Below are positions 7,794-16,155 of a stretch of 43,489 nt of DNA, in pieces. Below the pieces are notes generated by a model that had not been told where the DNA came from, did no database searches, and worked only from the letters and a program-made list of their open reading frames with translations. How positions within the stretch are numbered: position 1 is the stretch's first letter; each line of letters opens with the position of its first letter. Position numbers and translations under genes: made by a program. Source of the stretch: Lachnospiraceae bacterium (GTDB lineage: Bacteria > Bacillota > Clostridia > Lachnospirales > Lachnospiraceae). Location: the NCBI GenBank assembly GCA_017440375.1, contig JAFSHK010000040.1, positions 1-43,489 on the forward strand, written 5' to 3'.

Positions 7794-8672
7794 TTATCCT
7801 TTAACAGCTCCGGCAGTCATACCTTCAATGAAGTATCTCTGGAAGCAAAGGAATACTATAAACACCGGTATAATACCGAACATAGAACCGGCAATTAATA
7901 CATCGTAATTGTTACCATATGGTGTAAGCAATGTGTTCAAACCAATTGGAAGTGTAAATTTATCAGCACTTCTGTACACCAACATTGGCCATAATACGTT
8001 GTTCCAAGCGTTCATTGCACAGAGGATGGACATCGCTGCAAAAGCAGGTTTTGTAATAGGAAGCATGATTTTGAAGCAGATACCATATTCTGTTGCACCA
8101 TCGATACGTCCGGCATCTAACAATTCCTTCGGCAAACCTGTCATATACTGCCTAAAGAAGAATATAGTCGATGCACCACAGATACCGGGAAGAACAACAC
8201 CCGCTGTTGTATCGATTAATTTTAATGTAATCATCTCTTTGTAAAGAGGTAAAATCAAAATTTCAAAAGGTACCATCATGGTTGCAATAACTAAGAAGAA
8301 TAAGAAATTCTTCAAAGGATATTCATACATGGTAAGACCATAAGCTACAATGTAGCAAAGAATCAAGGTACCTACAACGGAAACAAAAGTAAGAATCAAA
8401 CTGTTCTTAAACCACATGAAGTATTTCTGTGAGTCAGCGTTTCCACTAAATAAGTAAATGTAGTTGTTTAATGTCATTGTGCTGAAATCAAAATCAACAC
8501 TAAGACCTCTACGAATCAACTCCGTACCGGGACGGAAAGATGCAATCAAGCCTGCAATCAATGGAAATATTATAATAAAGGAAAGAATTGCAAACCAACC
8601 TGTTGCGAATACACTTAAAATTTTATTTTTGGCACTCATACCCATTTTGGAAGAAGAATCTGTTTTTGCCAT
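7794..8672 (-). CDS. ABC sugar transporter permease, MalG type (CUT1)
   Basis: A 292-residue inner-membrane permease with six hydrophobic helices. The cytoplasmic EAA loop is LLDAGRIDGATEYG, followed by IMLPITKP, which contacts the ATPase. The frame can be extended ten codons upstream, but ATG 8672 (MAKTDSS) has AAGGAGG nine bases before it. That start lies one base after the stop of the upstream permease, so the Shine-Dalgarno is inside the upstream gene. It pairs with the MalF-type permease and the lipoprotein upstream to import oligosaccharides, probably arabino-oligosaccharides from context. It is the last gene before a terminator. Confidence 0.92.
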   Translation of the reverse strand: MAKTDSSSKMGMSAKNKILSVFATGWFAILSFIIIFPLIAGLIASFRPGTELIRRGLSVDFDFSTMTLNNYIYLFSGNADSQKYFMWFKNSLILTFVSVVGTLILCYIVAYGLTMYEYPLKNFLFFLVIATMMVPFEILILPLYKEMITLKLIDTTAGVVLPGICGASTIFFFRQYMTGLPKELLDAGRIDGATEYGICFKIMLPITKPAFAAMSILCAMNAWNNVLWPMLVYRSADKFTLPIGLNTLLTPYGNNYDVLIAGSMFGIIPVFIVFLCFQRYFIEGMTAGAVKG

Positions 8673-8673
8673 A

Positions 8674-9570
8674 TTATCTTTCCTCCTTCTTGAATGTTCC
8701 ATTAAAGATTAACTGAATTATATTGATAAACAATGCAACAACGAGAAGCACGATACCGATTGCACTGCCGTATCCTAAGTCATTCTTTGTAATACCACGT
8801 TTATACAGATAACCTACAATTGTAAGACCGATGTTGTTTGGTGAATCCGGTCCTGCCCATAACATATAACTTTCCATGAACATTGCAAGGCCTGCATAAA
8901 TACTGATTGTTAATACATAAATTGTAGTCGGTTTGATAAGCGGTATTGTTATGTATTTAAATTTCTGCCAAGAGGATGCACCATCAATCTCTGCTGATTC
9001 ATAAAGTGCTGTATCAATACTCTTCAAACCGGAGATAAAGTAAAGCATGTTAACACCGGTCCATCTCCAACAGCAAACAATAACAAGTGCTGCAAGACCG
9101 GTTGCTTTTGCTTTCAACCATTTAAAAGTTCCAAGTCCAAGTGCTGCTGTAATCACGTTCATCTGACCTGTTTTATATTCGGAGAACATCAGACGGAACA
9201 GTGTACCGGAGATAACTACGGATGTAAGCGCCGGTACATACAAGCAGGCTTTCCAAAAACCTTTTGCCTTTACAAGGCGGGAATCCATAAGTACTGCAAA
9301 TAACATCGGGAACGGTATCAACAGTACAAGTGTCAATAACATATATTCTGCACTATTTAAAATAGCTGTAAGGAAGGTCGGGTCTTTTAACAATTTCTGG
9401 TAGTTTTTAATTCCTACCCATTCTGTTATAGCCGGACCAATGTCCTGAAAGCTCATTGTAATCGTACTAAATAACGGATAAATCCAGAAAAAACAAAAAC
9501 TTAATATAAATGGCAACACAAACACATAAGGTGCTGCTTTTTGTGAGTATAAAAAATTCTTAATCTTCAT
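8674..9570 (-). CDS. ABC sugar transporter permease, MalF type (CUT1)
   Basis: A 298-residue permease with about six membrane helices and the EAA loop YESAEIDGASSWQKF followed by ITIPLIKP. The longest frame begins with GTG at 9582, but that codon abuts its own Shine-Dalgarno. ATG 9570 (MKIKNFLYS) lies 11 bases after GGAG and matches family N-termini; a TTG at 9576 is a weaker choice. It follows the binding-protein gene after a 136-base gap that contains a terminator-like hairpin. No ATP-binding subunit is encoded near it, so an MsmK-type shared ATPase elsewhere in the genome is likely. Confidence 0.92.
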   Translation of the reverse strand: MKIKNFLYSQKAAPYVFVLPFILSFCFFWIYPLFSTITMSFQDIGPAITEWVGIKNYQKLLKDPTFLTAILNSAEYMLLTLVLLIPFPMLFAVLMDSRLVKAKGFWKACLYVPALTSVVISGTLFRLMFSEYKTGQMNVITAALGLGTFKWLKAKATGLAALVIVCCWRWTGVNMLYFISGLKSIDTALYESAEIDGASSWQKFKYITIPLIKPTTIYVLTISIYAGLAMFMESYMLWAGPDSPNNIGLTIVGYLYKRGITKNDLGYGSAIGIVLLVVALFINIIQLIFNGTFKKEER

Positions 9571-9656
9571 AAGCAATATCACTCCTTACCAATAACAACC
9601 CCATTATTTTCTTCCAATCTCTAAAAGGCTAAACTCTAATTTTTTGAGTTATTACT

Positions 9657-9699
9657 AAAAAAGGGGAGTACCCAGGAAGTTACTCCTGAGCAATCCCCT
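9657..9699 (-). terminator. Intra-operon partial terminator between binding protein and permeases
   Basis: Minus strand: AGGGGA (9699-9694) pairs with TCCCCT (9667-9662), with an inner CAGGA/TCCTG stem, followed by six T (9662-9657). It lies directly after the binding-protein stop codon. Hairpins in this position commonly limit permease transcription and stabilise the binding-protein mRNA, giving excess binding protein. This role is inferred from position. Confidence 0.75.
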
Positions 9700-9706
9700 G
9701 CTAAAA

Positions 9707-11167
9707 TTACTGCTCTAAAGCAATTACATCCTGTGCTGTCTGTAAAGCTTCTTCTACATCAACACCATTTTCAAGAACATCATTCAATGTTACGTTACAG
9801 AACTGTTCATTGATTGTTGGGCTGATTTTAACTGTCATAACTGTACCAATCTGATCTTTGATTTCGTTCAGAACATCGTAAGGATAGTTTCTGAAGAATG
9901 TGTTGTACTGGTTTGCAGTATCATGAGCAAATGCATCATCAGACCAAAGAGATGTATTACATACGTCGAATCCAAGGTCATTCCAGATCATTGTATTTCC
10001 TTCTGGAGACATCTTTGCGTAGCAAAGGAAATCTGCTGCAAGTGCTGTATCAACAGACTGACCTGTTACAACTGTACCTGTACCACCGATACCTACTGAA
10101 CATGTCTGACCAGCTTCGAATGTAGGACATGGAGTGATGTACCAGTTACCTTCTTCTTCAGGCATGTAGTTGATGAAACGGCTCATGTACCACATAGCTT
10201 TCGGAAAGGAAACGATGTTGTGGTCAAGGATGTTCTGGAAACCAGCCTCTAAGTCAACGTGTCCGTCAGGAGATACCTGAGCAACACCAGACTCTAACCA
10301 ACCCTGCTGCATTGTAAGCATTTTCTTAACGGAATCAAGCTGTACGTTAGCTGTTGCATCATTGCTTCCGCCTGTCCAGTCTTCACCATAAGAAGCCATT
10401 GCAATCCACATCCAGTCAACACCTGCTGTATCTACAGATGTAAAGTATTTTCCTTCAGGACGTCCGATAGCATCAAGATATTTCTCACCAAGTGCTGTAT
10501 AATCATCCCAAGTAACAACTGCATCTACTTCTTCCTGTGTAATGCCAGCTTCTTCAAGAGCTGCCATGTTCCAGTACATAACTGTTGCACCTACGTGGAA
10601 AGGAGCACCATACTGTTTTCCGTCAGCACCTTTGTAAGCATCAAGACGAGATGTTAACATATCTGCTGCGTATGGAGCCATAGCTTCATCTAATGGATAT
10701 AACCATGTATCAAGACCTTCATAAACGTTAGGAACCTGACCCATTTCAACGTCACAGATATCAGGAGCACCTGTTCCGGCTGTTAAGGATGTTAACAGTT
10801 TTGTGTGCATATCTGCATATGGATATGTAGTAAATGTAATTTCAATTGTTCTGTCAGGATTTGCTTCATTCCATTTCTCAACCATCTGAGCATAGAATGT
10901 GTTGTGTGCTTCTACGAAAGACCAGCATTCCATATGAGTACCGTTAGGATCACCAACTGTTGTAACTGCATCTGGTTCAGCTTCGCCTTCAGCAACTTCA
11001 CCTTCTTCTGTAGCTGCCGCATCGTCTGCTGCTGCATCATCTGTTGCTGTTTCTTCTGTAGCTGCATCTGTACCTTCTGTTGTAGCTGCTTCACTAGAAC
11101 CACATCCTGCTAACATGGATGCTGTCATTGCAGCAGTTAAGAGAGTAGCTAATAACTTCTTTTTCAT
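9707..11167 (-). CDS. ABC transporter sugar-binding lipoprotein (family 1 type)
   Basis: A 486-residue extracellular solute-binding protein. The N-terminus MKKKLLATLLTAAMTASM is a signal peptide ending in lipobox LAGC, so the protein is lipid-anchored. Residues about 25-65 are a low-complexity Ala/Glu/Asp/Thr linker, and the rest is a typical CUT1 binding protein with aromatic residues for sugar stacking. The frame extends upstream to 11200, but ATG 11167 has AAAGGAGG before it. It is the first gene of the transporter operon behind a strong promoter (11383-11411). From the surrounding GH43 and GH51 genes the ligand is probably an arabino-oligosaccharide; the sequence does not prove this. Confidence 0.92.
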   Translation of the reverse strand: MKKKLLATLLTAAMTASMLAGCGSSEAATTEGTDAATEETATDDAAADDAAATEEGEVAEGEAEPDAVTTVGDPNGTHMECWSFVEAHNTFYAQMVEKWNEANPDRTIEITFTTYPYADMHTKLLTSLTAGTGAPDICDVEMGQVPNVYEGLDTWLYPLDEAMAPYAADMLTSRLDAYKGADGKQYGAPFHVGATVMYWNMAALEEAGITQEEVDAVVTWDDYTALGEKYLDAIGRPEGKYFTSVDTAGVDWMWIAMASYGEDWTGGSNDATANVQLDSVKKMLTMQQGWLESGVAQVSPDGHVDLEAGFQNILDHNIVSFPKAMWYMSRFINYMPEEEGNWYITPCPTFEAGQTCSVGIGGTGTVVTGQSVDTALAADFLCYAKMSPEGNTMIWNDLGFDVCNTSLWSDDAFAHDTANQYNTFFRNYPYDVLNEIKDQIGTVMTVKISPTINEQFCNVTLNDVLENGVDVEEALQTAQDVIALEQ

Positions 11168-11300
11168 TTCTTTTCCTCCTTTAGAATCTTCATCATCCAA
11201 AATGAAATCTTAGATAAGCAATTGCATTTATATATACATTTATAAAATAATCTGAATTATTTTAGTTCAATATATATATGCTAGAACTTTTTTACAAAAC

Positions 11301-11349
11301 TGTACAATCGCGAAGGCTTGAGTTTATTTTTAACTCGGCAATTTGTACA
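11301..11349. promoter_or_regulatory. Nested inverted repeat in the leader of the transporter operon
   Basis: TGTACAA (11301-11307) pairs with TTGTACA (11343-11349), and inside it GAGTT (11320-11324) pairs with AACTC (11332-11336). It lies about 25-75 bases downstream of the predicted transcription start and well before the start codon. It could be an operator or an mRNA structure. There is no gene in 11168-11462; this region holds the promoter, this structure and AT-rich DNA. Confidence 0.45.
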
Positions 11350-11382
11350 ACTTTTTTTCTTTTTGCTTATCTTTATGTTCAT

Positions 11383-11411
11383 ATTTTACAATACACCATT
11401 TTATATGTCAA
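11383..11411 (-). promoter_or_regulatory. Promoter of the sugar transporter operon
   Basis: Minus strand TTGACA (11406-11411) and TAAAAT (11383-11388) with a 17-base spacer. The leader to the binding-protein ATG would be about 210 bases. Two direct repeats (11418-11433, 11438-11453) lie immediately upstream of the -35 box, a position suited to an activator. Confidence 0.8.
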
Positions 11412-11417
11412 TAGGAA

Positions 11418-11453
11418 TTTTAGATTTTTTTAATTTATTTTAGATTTTATTAA
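11418..11453 (+). promoter_or_regulatory. Two phased repeats, candidate regulator-binding sites
   Basis: TTTTAGATTTTTTTAA (11418-11433) and TTTTAGATTTTATTAA (11438-11453) start exactly 20 bp apart, about two helical turns. They match the repeats at the promoter of the ArsR-type regulator gene (20472-20547). They end seven bases from the -35 box of the transporter promoter. The sequence match and phasing are observed; binding by the regulator is inferred. Confidence 0.55.
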
Positions 11454-11462
11454 AATCCTAAA

Positions 11463-11747
11463 CTATTTAATCTCTTCCATGGTTTCTGCATGCCATTTAT
11501 CATACGGACAGGCATTCTTCCACATAATCGCGCGAAGCTCTACAAAACATCCACAAGCCCTGCACATTCCATCCGCCAGCAAATCACACTGCTTGCAGAC
11601 AGCCAGTCTGGTATCGTAAACCGACTGGCCGACTTTCAAGTCTTCATCCAAGTTCTTAATGTAATTATGTAGATTTTCAAAATATACCGCTTGATCCATA
11701 TCTTTGGTCAGGCATTTTCGGCATACTCGTTTTGTTTTTTCCTCCAT
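11463..11747 (-). CDS. Small cysteine-rich protein, DUF6171-like
   Basis: A 94-residue soluble protein with two paired-cysteine motifs near the ends: CRKC (residues 9-12) and CKQC...CRACGC in the second half, plus a late Cys. This layout suggests bound zinc. It resembles the uncharacterised DUF6171 proteins of Lachnospiraceae. It lies 56 bases after the GH51 gene and is the last gene of the GH43-GH43-GH51 run. GGAGAGG precedes the ATG. I cannot assign a function. Its 3' end abuts the repeats of the next promoter, and no terminator is evident after it. Confidence 0.7.
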   Translation of the reverse strand: MEEKTKRVCRKCLTKDMDQAVYFENLHNYIKNLDEDLKVGQSVYDTRLAVCKQCDLLADGMCRACGCFVELRAIMWKNACPYDKWHAETMEEIK

Positions 11748-11803
11748 CGCCGCCTCTCCAATTGCTCTACAATCTCTTGATCATAGTAGAAACAGAACAT
11801 TTC

Positions 11804-13312
11804 TTATTTCAAACGGAAACTAATAACACTGCACGCCGGCGCTGTGAAGCACACTTTTGTACCCTCTGCTTTAAACTCTGTAAATGCAACCTCTTTTACA
11901 TTTTCAGGTTCATCAAACGTATTGTATGCATGCATTTCGCCTGTTACAATTGCCGCTTCAACAGAAGAAGGAGCAAGCTCCGCAAAGGACATTTCCACCG
12001 GAACATCTTCCGTAACAGATAAATTACTCACAGTAACGTTAACCGTACCATCTGCACTTACCGATACAGACTCACTGATTTCAGGCACTTGATATTCGTC
12101 CTCAACACCGATTGTTTTATTTCCATCGATAAAACTTTCTACCAATTCTGCATCCTGATGGTGTTTGTACATATGGAAAATATGGTAGGTAGGTGTCAGA
12201 ATCATCTTAGGTCCTTCTGTCAAAATAACAGACTGCAATACGTTAACCATCTGTGCAATACATGCCATTTTCACACGATCGCAATGTTTGTTGAAGATAT
12301 TCAAAGTAACACCCGCAACAAGTGCATCTCTCATCGTATTTTGCTGATACAAGAATCCCGGATTGGTTCCCGGTTCAACAGTAAACCAGCAGCCCCATTC
12401 ATCTACAATCATACCAATCTTCTTATCCGGGTCATACTGATCCATAATAGCGCCATGGCGAGTAATCAATTCTTCTATATAAATAGCTTTTGCCAAAGTC
12501 TTATACCAAACTTTATCATCGAAGTCTGTTGCACTTCCTTTAATCTCCCATCCTTCCGGATGTACATAATAATGTAAAGAAAGTCCATCCATGTATCCAT
12601 GTGCAAAATCAGGATGTGGTGGCGCAAAGCAAGTCTTCATAACATCTTCCGTCCAGAAATAATCAGCTACATTCGGACCGCCACATACTTTTTTAATAGG
12701 AGCATCTGCATTGTACTGTCTTACATAGGTCTGGAATCTTCTGTAAAGATTTGCATAATAGGTTGGAGTCATGTTGCCGCCGCAGCCCCAGTTTTCATTA
12801 CCAACACCAAAATAATCAATTTTCCAAGGTTTCTCATGTCCATTTTTCTTACGCAAATCCGCCATCGGAGATACGCCGTCAAATGTCATGTATTCTACCC
12901 ATTCACTCATTTCCTGGACAGTACCGCTTCCTACATTACCATTTACATAGGTTTTACAGCCAAGCTGATCACACAGTTCAAAAAATTCATGAGTACCGAA
13001 GCTGTTGTCTTCCACAACACCGCCCCAATGTGTATTAATCATTTTCTTTCTGGTTTCTTTCGGACCAATACCGTCTTTCCAGTGATATTCGTCAGCAAAA
13101 CAACCACCCGGCCAACGGAGCAACGGAATCTGCATTTCTTTCAATGCCTCTACAACATCTTTTCTCATTCCGTTCACGTTCGGAATATCGGAATCTTCAC
13201 CAACATACAAGCCTTCGTAAATACATCTTCCGAGATGCTCAGAAAAATGTCCGTAAACTTCAGGATTGATATGCCCCTTTTTGTTTTTCTCATTAATAAA
13301 TAACTTAGCCAT
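11804..13312 (-). CDS. Intracellular GH51 alpha-L-arabinofuranosidase
   Basis: A 502-residue cytoplasmic enzyme that removes terminal alpha-L-arabinofuranose from arabinan or arabinoxylan oligosaccharides. The (beta/alpha)8 domain carries the acid/base E173 in GVGNENWG and the nucleophile E305 in [20 protein letters not shown] and [18 protein letters not shown] are typical GH51 segments. A beta-sandwich follows from about residue 380. There is no signal peptide. It differs clearly from the second GH51 in this window (GNEMDG acid/base motif), so the two likely have different linkage or chain-length preference. AAGGAGG precedes the ATG, 63 bases after the secreted GH43 gene. Confidence 0.93.
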   Translation of the reverse strand: MAKLFINEKNKKGHINPEVYGHFSEHLGRCIYEGLYVGEDSDIPNVNGMRKDVVEALKEMQIPLLRWPGGCFADEYHWKDGIGPKETRKKMINTHWGGVVEDNSFGTHEFFELCDQLGCKTYVNGNVGSGTVQEMSEWVEYMTFDGVSPMADLRKKNGHEKPWKIDYFGVGNENWGCGGNMTPTYYANLYRRFQTYVRQYNADAPIKKVCGGPNVADYFWTEDVMKTCFAPPHPDFAHGYMDGLSLHYYVHPEGWEIKGSATDFDDKVWYKTLAKAIYIEELITRHGAIMDQYDPDKKIGMIVDEWGCWFTVEPGTNPGFLYQQNTMRDALVAGVTLNIFNKHCDRVKMACIAQMVNVLQSVILTEGPKMILTPTYHIFHMYKHHQDAELVESFIDGNKTIGVEDEYQVPEISESVSVSADGTVNVTVSNLSVTEDVPVEMSFAELAPSSVEAAIVTGEMHAYNTFDEPENVKEVAFTEFKAEGTKVCFTAPACSVISFRLK

Positions 13313-13375
13313 CGTAATCCTCCTTATTATATGTGTTATATATGTTTCTCAGCCGGGTTCTTCCCCGTCTTATTT

Positions 13376-14899
13376 CTATGGTTCTAACGCCGCATGACCA
13401 CTACCCCATACAGCAACGCCGTCTTCCGATAACACCGTGAAGCCATAAACGTATTTTTTACCAAATTCATCATATTGCTTACAAACAACACCTTCGTAAC
13501 TATCTTCACCCAAAGTAATCTTCATGTGATTTCCATCTGTCATTTCCCAATTTCCGGTATAAGCGCCTGTCACCGTTCCGTCGTAATGCAGAACAATATT
13601 TACAGATTCTTTTAACTGTGTTGTAATCTGTCTGCCATGTTTAATTACTTTAAAGTTGCCGGCAACTTCTTCCATCGTATATTCTCCTATTGTTTCGCCA
13701 GCATAACGATACGGTGCAATTACCGGCCAGCCAGCCTCATTGAAGAACATCTGATGTACTCGTACTTCATGGTTTTCACCTTGTTTTTCAAATCTGGTAT
13801 GAAAAATAATGAAATATTTTCCGCTTTCTTCATCGTAAACAGTAGAATTGTGTCCCGGAGAGATGAGACCTCTGCGATTCTCGCCTTCTTCACCTTCTAA
13901 CAAGCTCCACTTATAGTTACCCATAAGTTTTACGCCATACTGCTCTGCTTTTCTATCATCAAAAAAGGTTCCTGCATCACCGGCACATTCAATCATATCC
14001 TGTCCCGCGCTATCATAGTATGGTCCATCCGGATTTTCCGAACGGCATACTCGGATATTGTATCCGCCATCTGCTGCCAATCCGCCAAAAGATAAGAACA
14101 TGTAATAGTATTTCGTTTCCGGATTATACTGAACATAAGCGCCTTCAATACGAAGATGATTTTCACCAAGCAGTTTTTTACCATATCCACTTTCTTTCGG
14201 AAGTCCGGTTGTTTCATCCAATTCTAATGCAAATATACCACCGGAATAAGAACCATAAATCATCCAAAGTTTTCCATCTGCATCATAGAAAACACACGGA
14301 TCAACTACGTTCGGCTGTTTTGTTGCATCATACGCATTGCCATCCTCGCTCAATTCGCTTACCATACCTGATTTCAAGAAAATTCCCAAATCCTTGTAAG
14401 GACCTTCTATATTATCAGCAACCGCAAGGCCAAGACATGAGAGAGGAGAACTTCCCTCGCAGTTGCAGTAATACATATAAAATTTTCCATCCGGAAGTTG
14501 TATAACATCCGGCGCCCAGAAAGTATTTGTCTTTGCCCATTCAAACGCTTCCGGCATTTCATTCATCGCATCCGGAATAATCGGATTGCCTTTTGTCACA
14601 CCATTACCAATCATAGTCCAATTCATTAAATCATCGGATTTTGCAGCCGCAAGATGAGATCCAAATATGTAATAGCTTCCGTCATATTTCACGACAGAAG
14701 GATCATGCACCGACACATTTTTAAAAGAAATGTCGAGCGGTTCCGACGAAACAATAGGAAGCTCATCAAAATTTTCTTCCTTCATTTCTACCTGTACTTG
14801 CTCATTTTCCGCTTCTTTGGCACAACCGGAAAGCATTCCCACCAAAAGAGTAACCGTCGTTAATGCAGCAGCAACTTTTTTCCATTGCTTGTTTCTCAT
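13376..14899 (-). CDS. Secreted GH43 endo-1,5-alpha-L-arabinanase lipoprotein (Abn2-like)
   Basis: A 507-residue lipoprotein with a signal peptide ending in lipobox LSGC (C26), so it is anchored outside the membrane. The GH43 five-blade propeller (about 55-395) carries the general base D66 in VHDPSVV, the modulator D200 in NVVDPCVF and the acid E252 in RIEGAYV. The last 110 residues form a separate beta-barrel-like domain, as in two-domain endo-arabinanases such as B. subtilis Abn2 (GH43 subfamily 4). It should cut the arabinan backbone and release oligosaccharides for the ABC importer encoded downstream. It lies 28 bases after the GH43_26-like gene. Confidence 0.9.
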   Translation of the reverse strand: MRNKQWKKVAAALTTVTLLVGMLSGCAKEAENEQVQVEMKEENFDELPIVSSEPLDISFKNVSVHDPSVVKYDGSYYIFGSHLAAAKSDDLMNWTMIGNGVTKGNPIIPDAMNEMPEAFEWAKTNTFWAPDVIQLPDGKFYMYYCNCEGSSPLSCLGLAVADNIEGPYKDLGIFLKSGMVSELSEDGNAYDATKQPNVVDPCVFYDADGKLWMIYGSYSGGIFALELDETTGLPKESGYGKKLLGENHLRIEGAYVQYNPETKYYYMFLSFGGLAADGGYNIRVCRSENPDGPYYDSAGQDMIECAGDAGTFFDDRKAEQYGVKLMGNYKWSLLEGEEGENRRGLISPGHNSTVYDEESGKYFIIFHTRFEKQGENHEVRVHQMFFNEAGWPVIAPYRYAGETIGEYTMEEVAGNFKVIKHGRQITTQLKESVNIVLHYDGTVTGAYTGNWEMTDGNHMKITLGEDSYEGVVCKQYDEFGKKYVYGFTVLSEDGVAVWGSGHAALEP

Positions 14900-14927
14900 T
14901 TTTTCTTACCCCACTTTCTGATAATCA

Positions 14928-15890
14928 TTAATCATCAAAGCCAAACACAGGTCTTCCCTGCTCATCCCACTTTATTTTCATTAACATCGCATGCCTATTT
15001 GGATTGTAAAGAGGATCGCCCACAATCTCAGTTTCTGTTCTTGCGTGATAAACCAAAATATCATTGCCTTCTTCATCTACCGTAAAACTGTTGTGTCCCG
15101 GTCCGTAAATACCCTTGCTGTCATCAGAACAGAGTACCGGATATCTTTCTTTTTTCCAAGATAACGGATCTAACAAATCAGATTCCTCATCCGCCGTCAA
15201 CATACCCATACAATAAGCAACACCCGTCTCAGATGCAGAATAGGTCACGAAAATTTTACCATTTCTTTTGATAACCGCCGGTCCTTCATTTACCCAGAAA
15301 CCAATTCTTTCCCAGTCATAATCCGGTGTTGTGAGAAGTACCTGCACCGTTTTTAACTGATACGGTGTCTCCAATTCTCCTATGTATAAATTAGAAATTT
15401 GTCTGCCAACACCAACCTTTTCTGCCCAAATATAATAATATTTTCCTTTATTCTCAAAAACAGTTCCGTCAAGCGAAAAGGCGCGGAAAGAAAATTCATC
15501 TTCCTCTACACAACCCATCTTTCCTTTCTCCACCCACGTTCCGGTAATCGGGTCTTCATCCTTACACTCCAAAACATACGGTCTGATATTCCAAACATTC
15601 TCTTTTTCACCTGCAGCAAAATAAATATACCACGCTCCATTAATATAATGTAATTCCGGAGCCCAAATATGGTAGCTCATAATACCTTCTTCATGTTTAT
15701 GCCAAATCTCAACTTCTTCTGCATTCTGAAGCCCAGCCAGGGAATCCGCTCTACGAAGCACAATCTGGTCATAAGCCGGAACAGATGCCGTAAAATAGTA
15801 AGTACCATCTGTATGCTTATATATATACGGATCCGCTCTCTGCAAAATCCATGGTTCATTAAATGTAAGTTTCTTTTCTTGTTCTGACAT
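14928..15890 (-). CDS. Intracellular GH43_26-like exo-alpha-1,5-L-arabinofuranosidase
   Basis: A 320-residue enzyme without signal peptide, so cytoplasmic. Catalytic residues at GH43 positions are D20 (QRADPYIY), D141 (SLDGTVF) and E202 (VNEGPAV). The overall sequence (RADPYIYKHTDGTYYFTAS, YGPGHNSF, YHARTETEI) fits subfamily 26, which releases arabinose from alpha-1,5-arabino-oligosaccharides. It is the first gene of the leftward GH43-GH43-GH51-DUF6171 operon and has its own promoter at 15956-15984. GAGGG precedes the ATG. Subfamily placement is by eye. Confidence 0.85.
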   Translation of the reverse strand: MSEQEKKLTFNEPWILQRADPYIYKHTDGTYYFTASVPAYDQIVLRRADSLAGLQNAEEVEIWHKHEEGIMSYHIWAPELHYINGAWYIYFAAGEKENVWNIRPYVLECKDEDPITGTWVEKGKMGCVEEDEFSFRAFSLDGTVFENKGKYYYIWAEKVGVGRQISNLYIGELETPYQLKTVQVLLTTPDYDWERIGFWVNEGPAVIKRNGKIFVTYSASETGVAYCMGMLTADEESDLLDPLSWKKERYPVLCSDDSKGIYGPGHNSFTVDEEGNDILVYHARTETEIVGDPLYNPNRHAMLMKIKWDEQGRPVFGFDD

Positions 15891-15903
15891 GTTTTTTCCC
15901 TCT

Positions 15904-15918
15904 CTTAAATTGTTTAAG
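15904..15918. promoter_or_regulatory. Perfect palindrome CTTAAA-TTG-TTTAAG, candidate operator
   Basis: A 6-bp perfect inverted repeat with a 3-base centre lies between the predicted -10 of the GH43 operon and its start codon, a position suited to a repressor. Part of it, with the bases to 15930 (TTTAAGTTTTTATTTTTT), also loosely resembles the phased repeats elsewhere in the locus. The binding protein is unknown. Confidence 0.4.
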
Positions 15919-15955
15919 TTTTTATTTTTTATTAAATTATTATACTCTTATCTAA

Positions 15956-15984
15956 ACTATACCAAATAAATATCTATAAAGCAA
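15956..15984 (-). promoter_or_regulatory. Promoter of the GH43-GH43-GH51 operon
   Basis: Minus strand TTGCTT (15979-15984) and TATAGT (15956-15961) with a 17-base spacer, 66 bases upstream of the first GH43 start codon. It is divergent from the chemoreceptor promoter at 16079-16107. The 265 bases between the two start codons contain no gene. Confidence 0.7.
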
Positions 15985-16078
15985 CTTGTTTTCAGAAATA
16001 TATTCATAAATTTTGCACAAAAATTTTCATTCATTTTTGTTTATTATAAAAATATTTTAATTTATTACCTCATTTTGG

Positions 16079-16107
16079 TTTACCCTCAGAATAATGCGTG
16101 CTATAAT
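16079..16107 (+). promoter_or_regulatory. Promoter of the chemoreceptor-GH51 operon
   Basis: TTTACC (16079-16084) and TATAAT (16102-16107) with a 17-base spacer, 48 bases upstream of the ATG. It looks like a sigma-A type promoter; no sigma-28 (TAAA-N15-GCCGATAA) match was found, although the gene product is a chemotaxis protein. Confidence 0.75.
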
Positions 16108-16155
16108 GATGGCAACTTATACAAATATTATAATTACTAAAGGGGGGTTGTGAAA

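Noticed and set aside
9571-9582. GTG 9582 as the start of the MalF-type permease
   Set aside because: The codon abuts its own ribosome-binding site; ATG 9570 fits spacing and family N-termini better.
10912-11103. Gln-rich minus-strand open frame in another frame of the binding-protein gene
   Set aside because: It is a shifted reading of the Ala/Glu/Thr low-complexity linker; the lipoprotein frame with signal peptide and lipobox is the real one.
12599-13303. A 234-codon plus-strand open frame
   Set aside because: It is antisense to the well-supported GH51 gene, whose catalytic motifs are intact. The translation has no recognisable family pattern.
16142-16152. GTG 16150 as the chemoreceptor start
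   Set aside because: It lies two bases from the G-run that serves as Shine-Dalgarno. ATG 16156 has an eight-base spacing.
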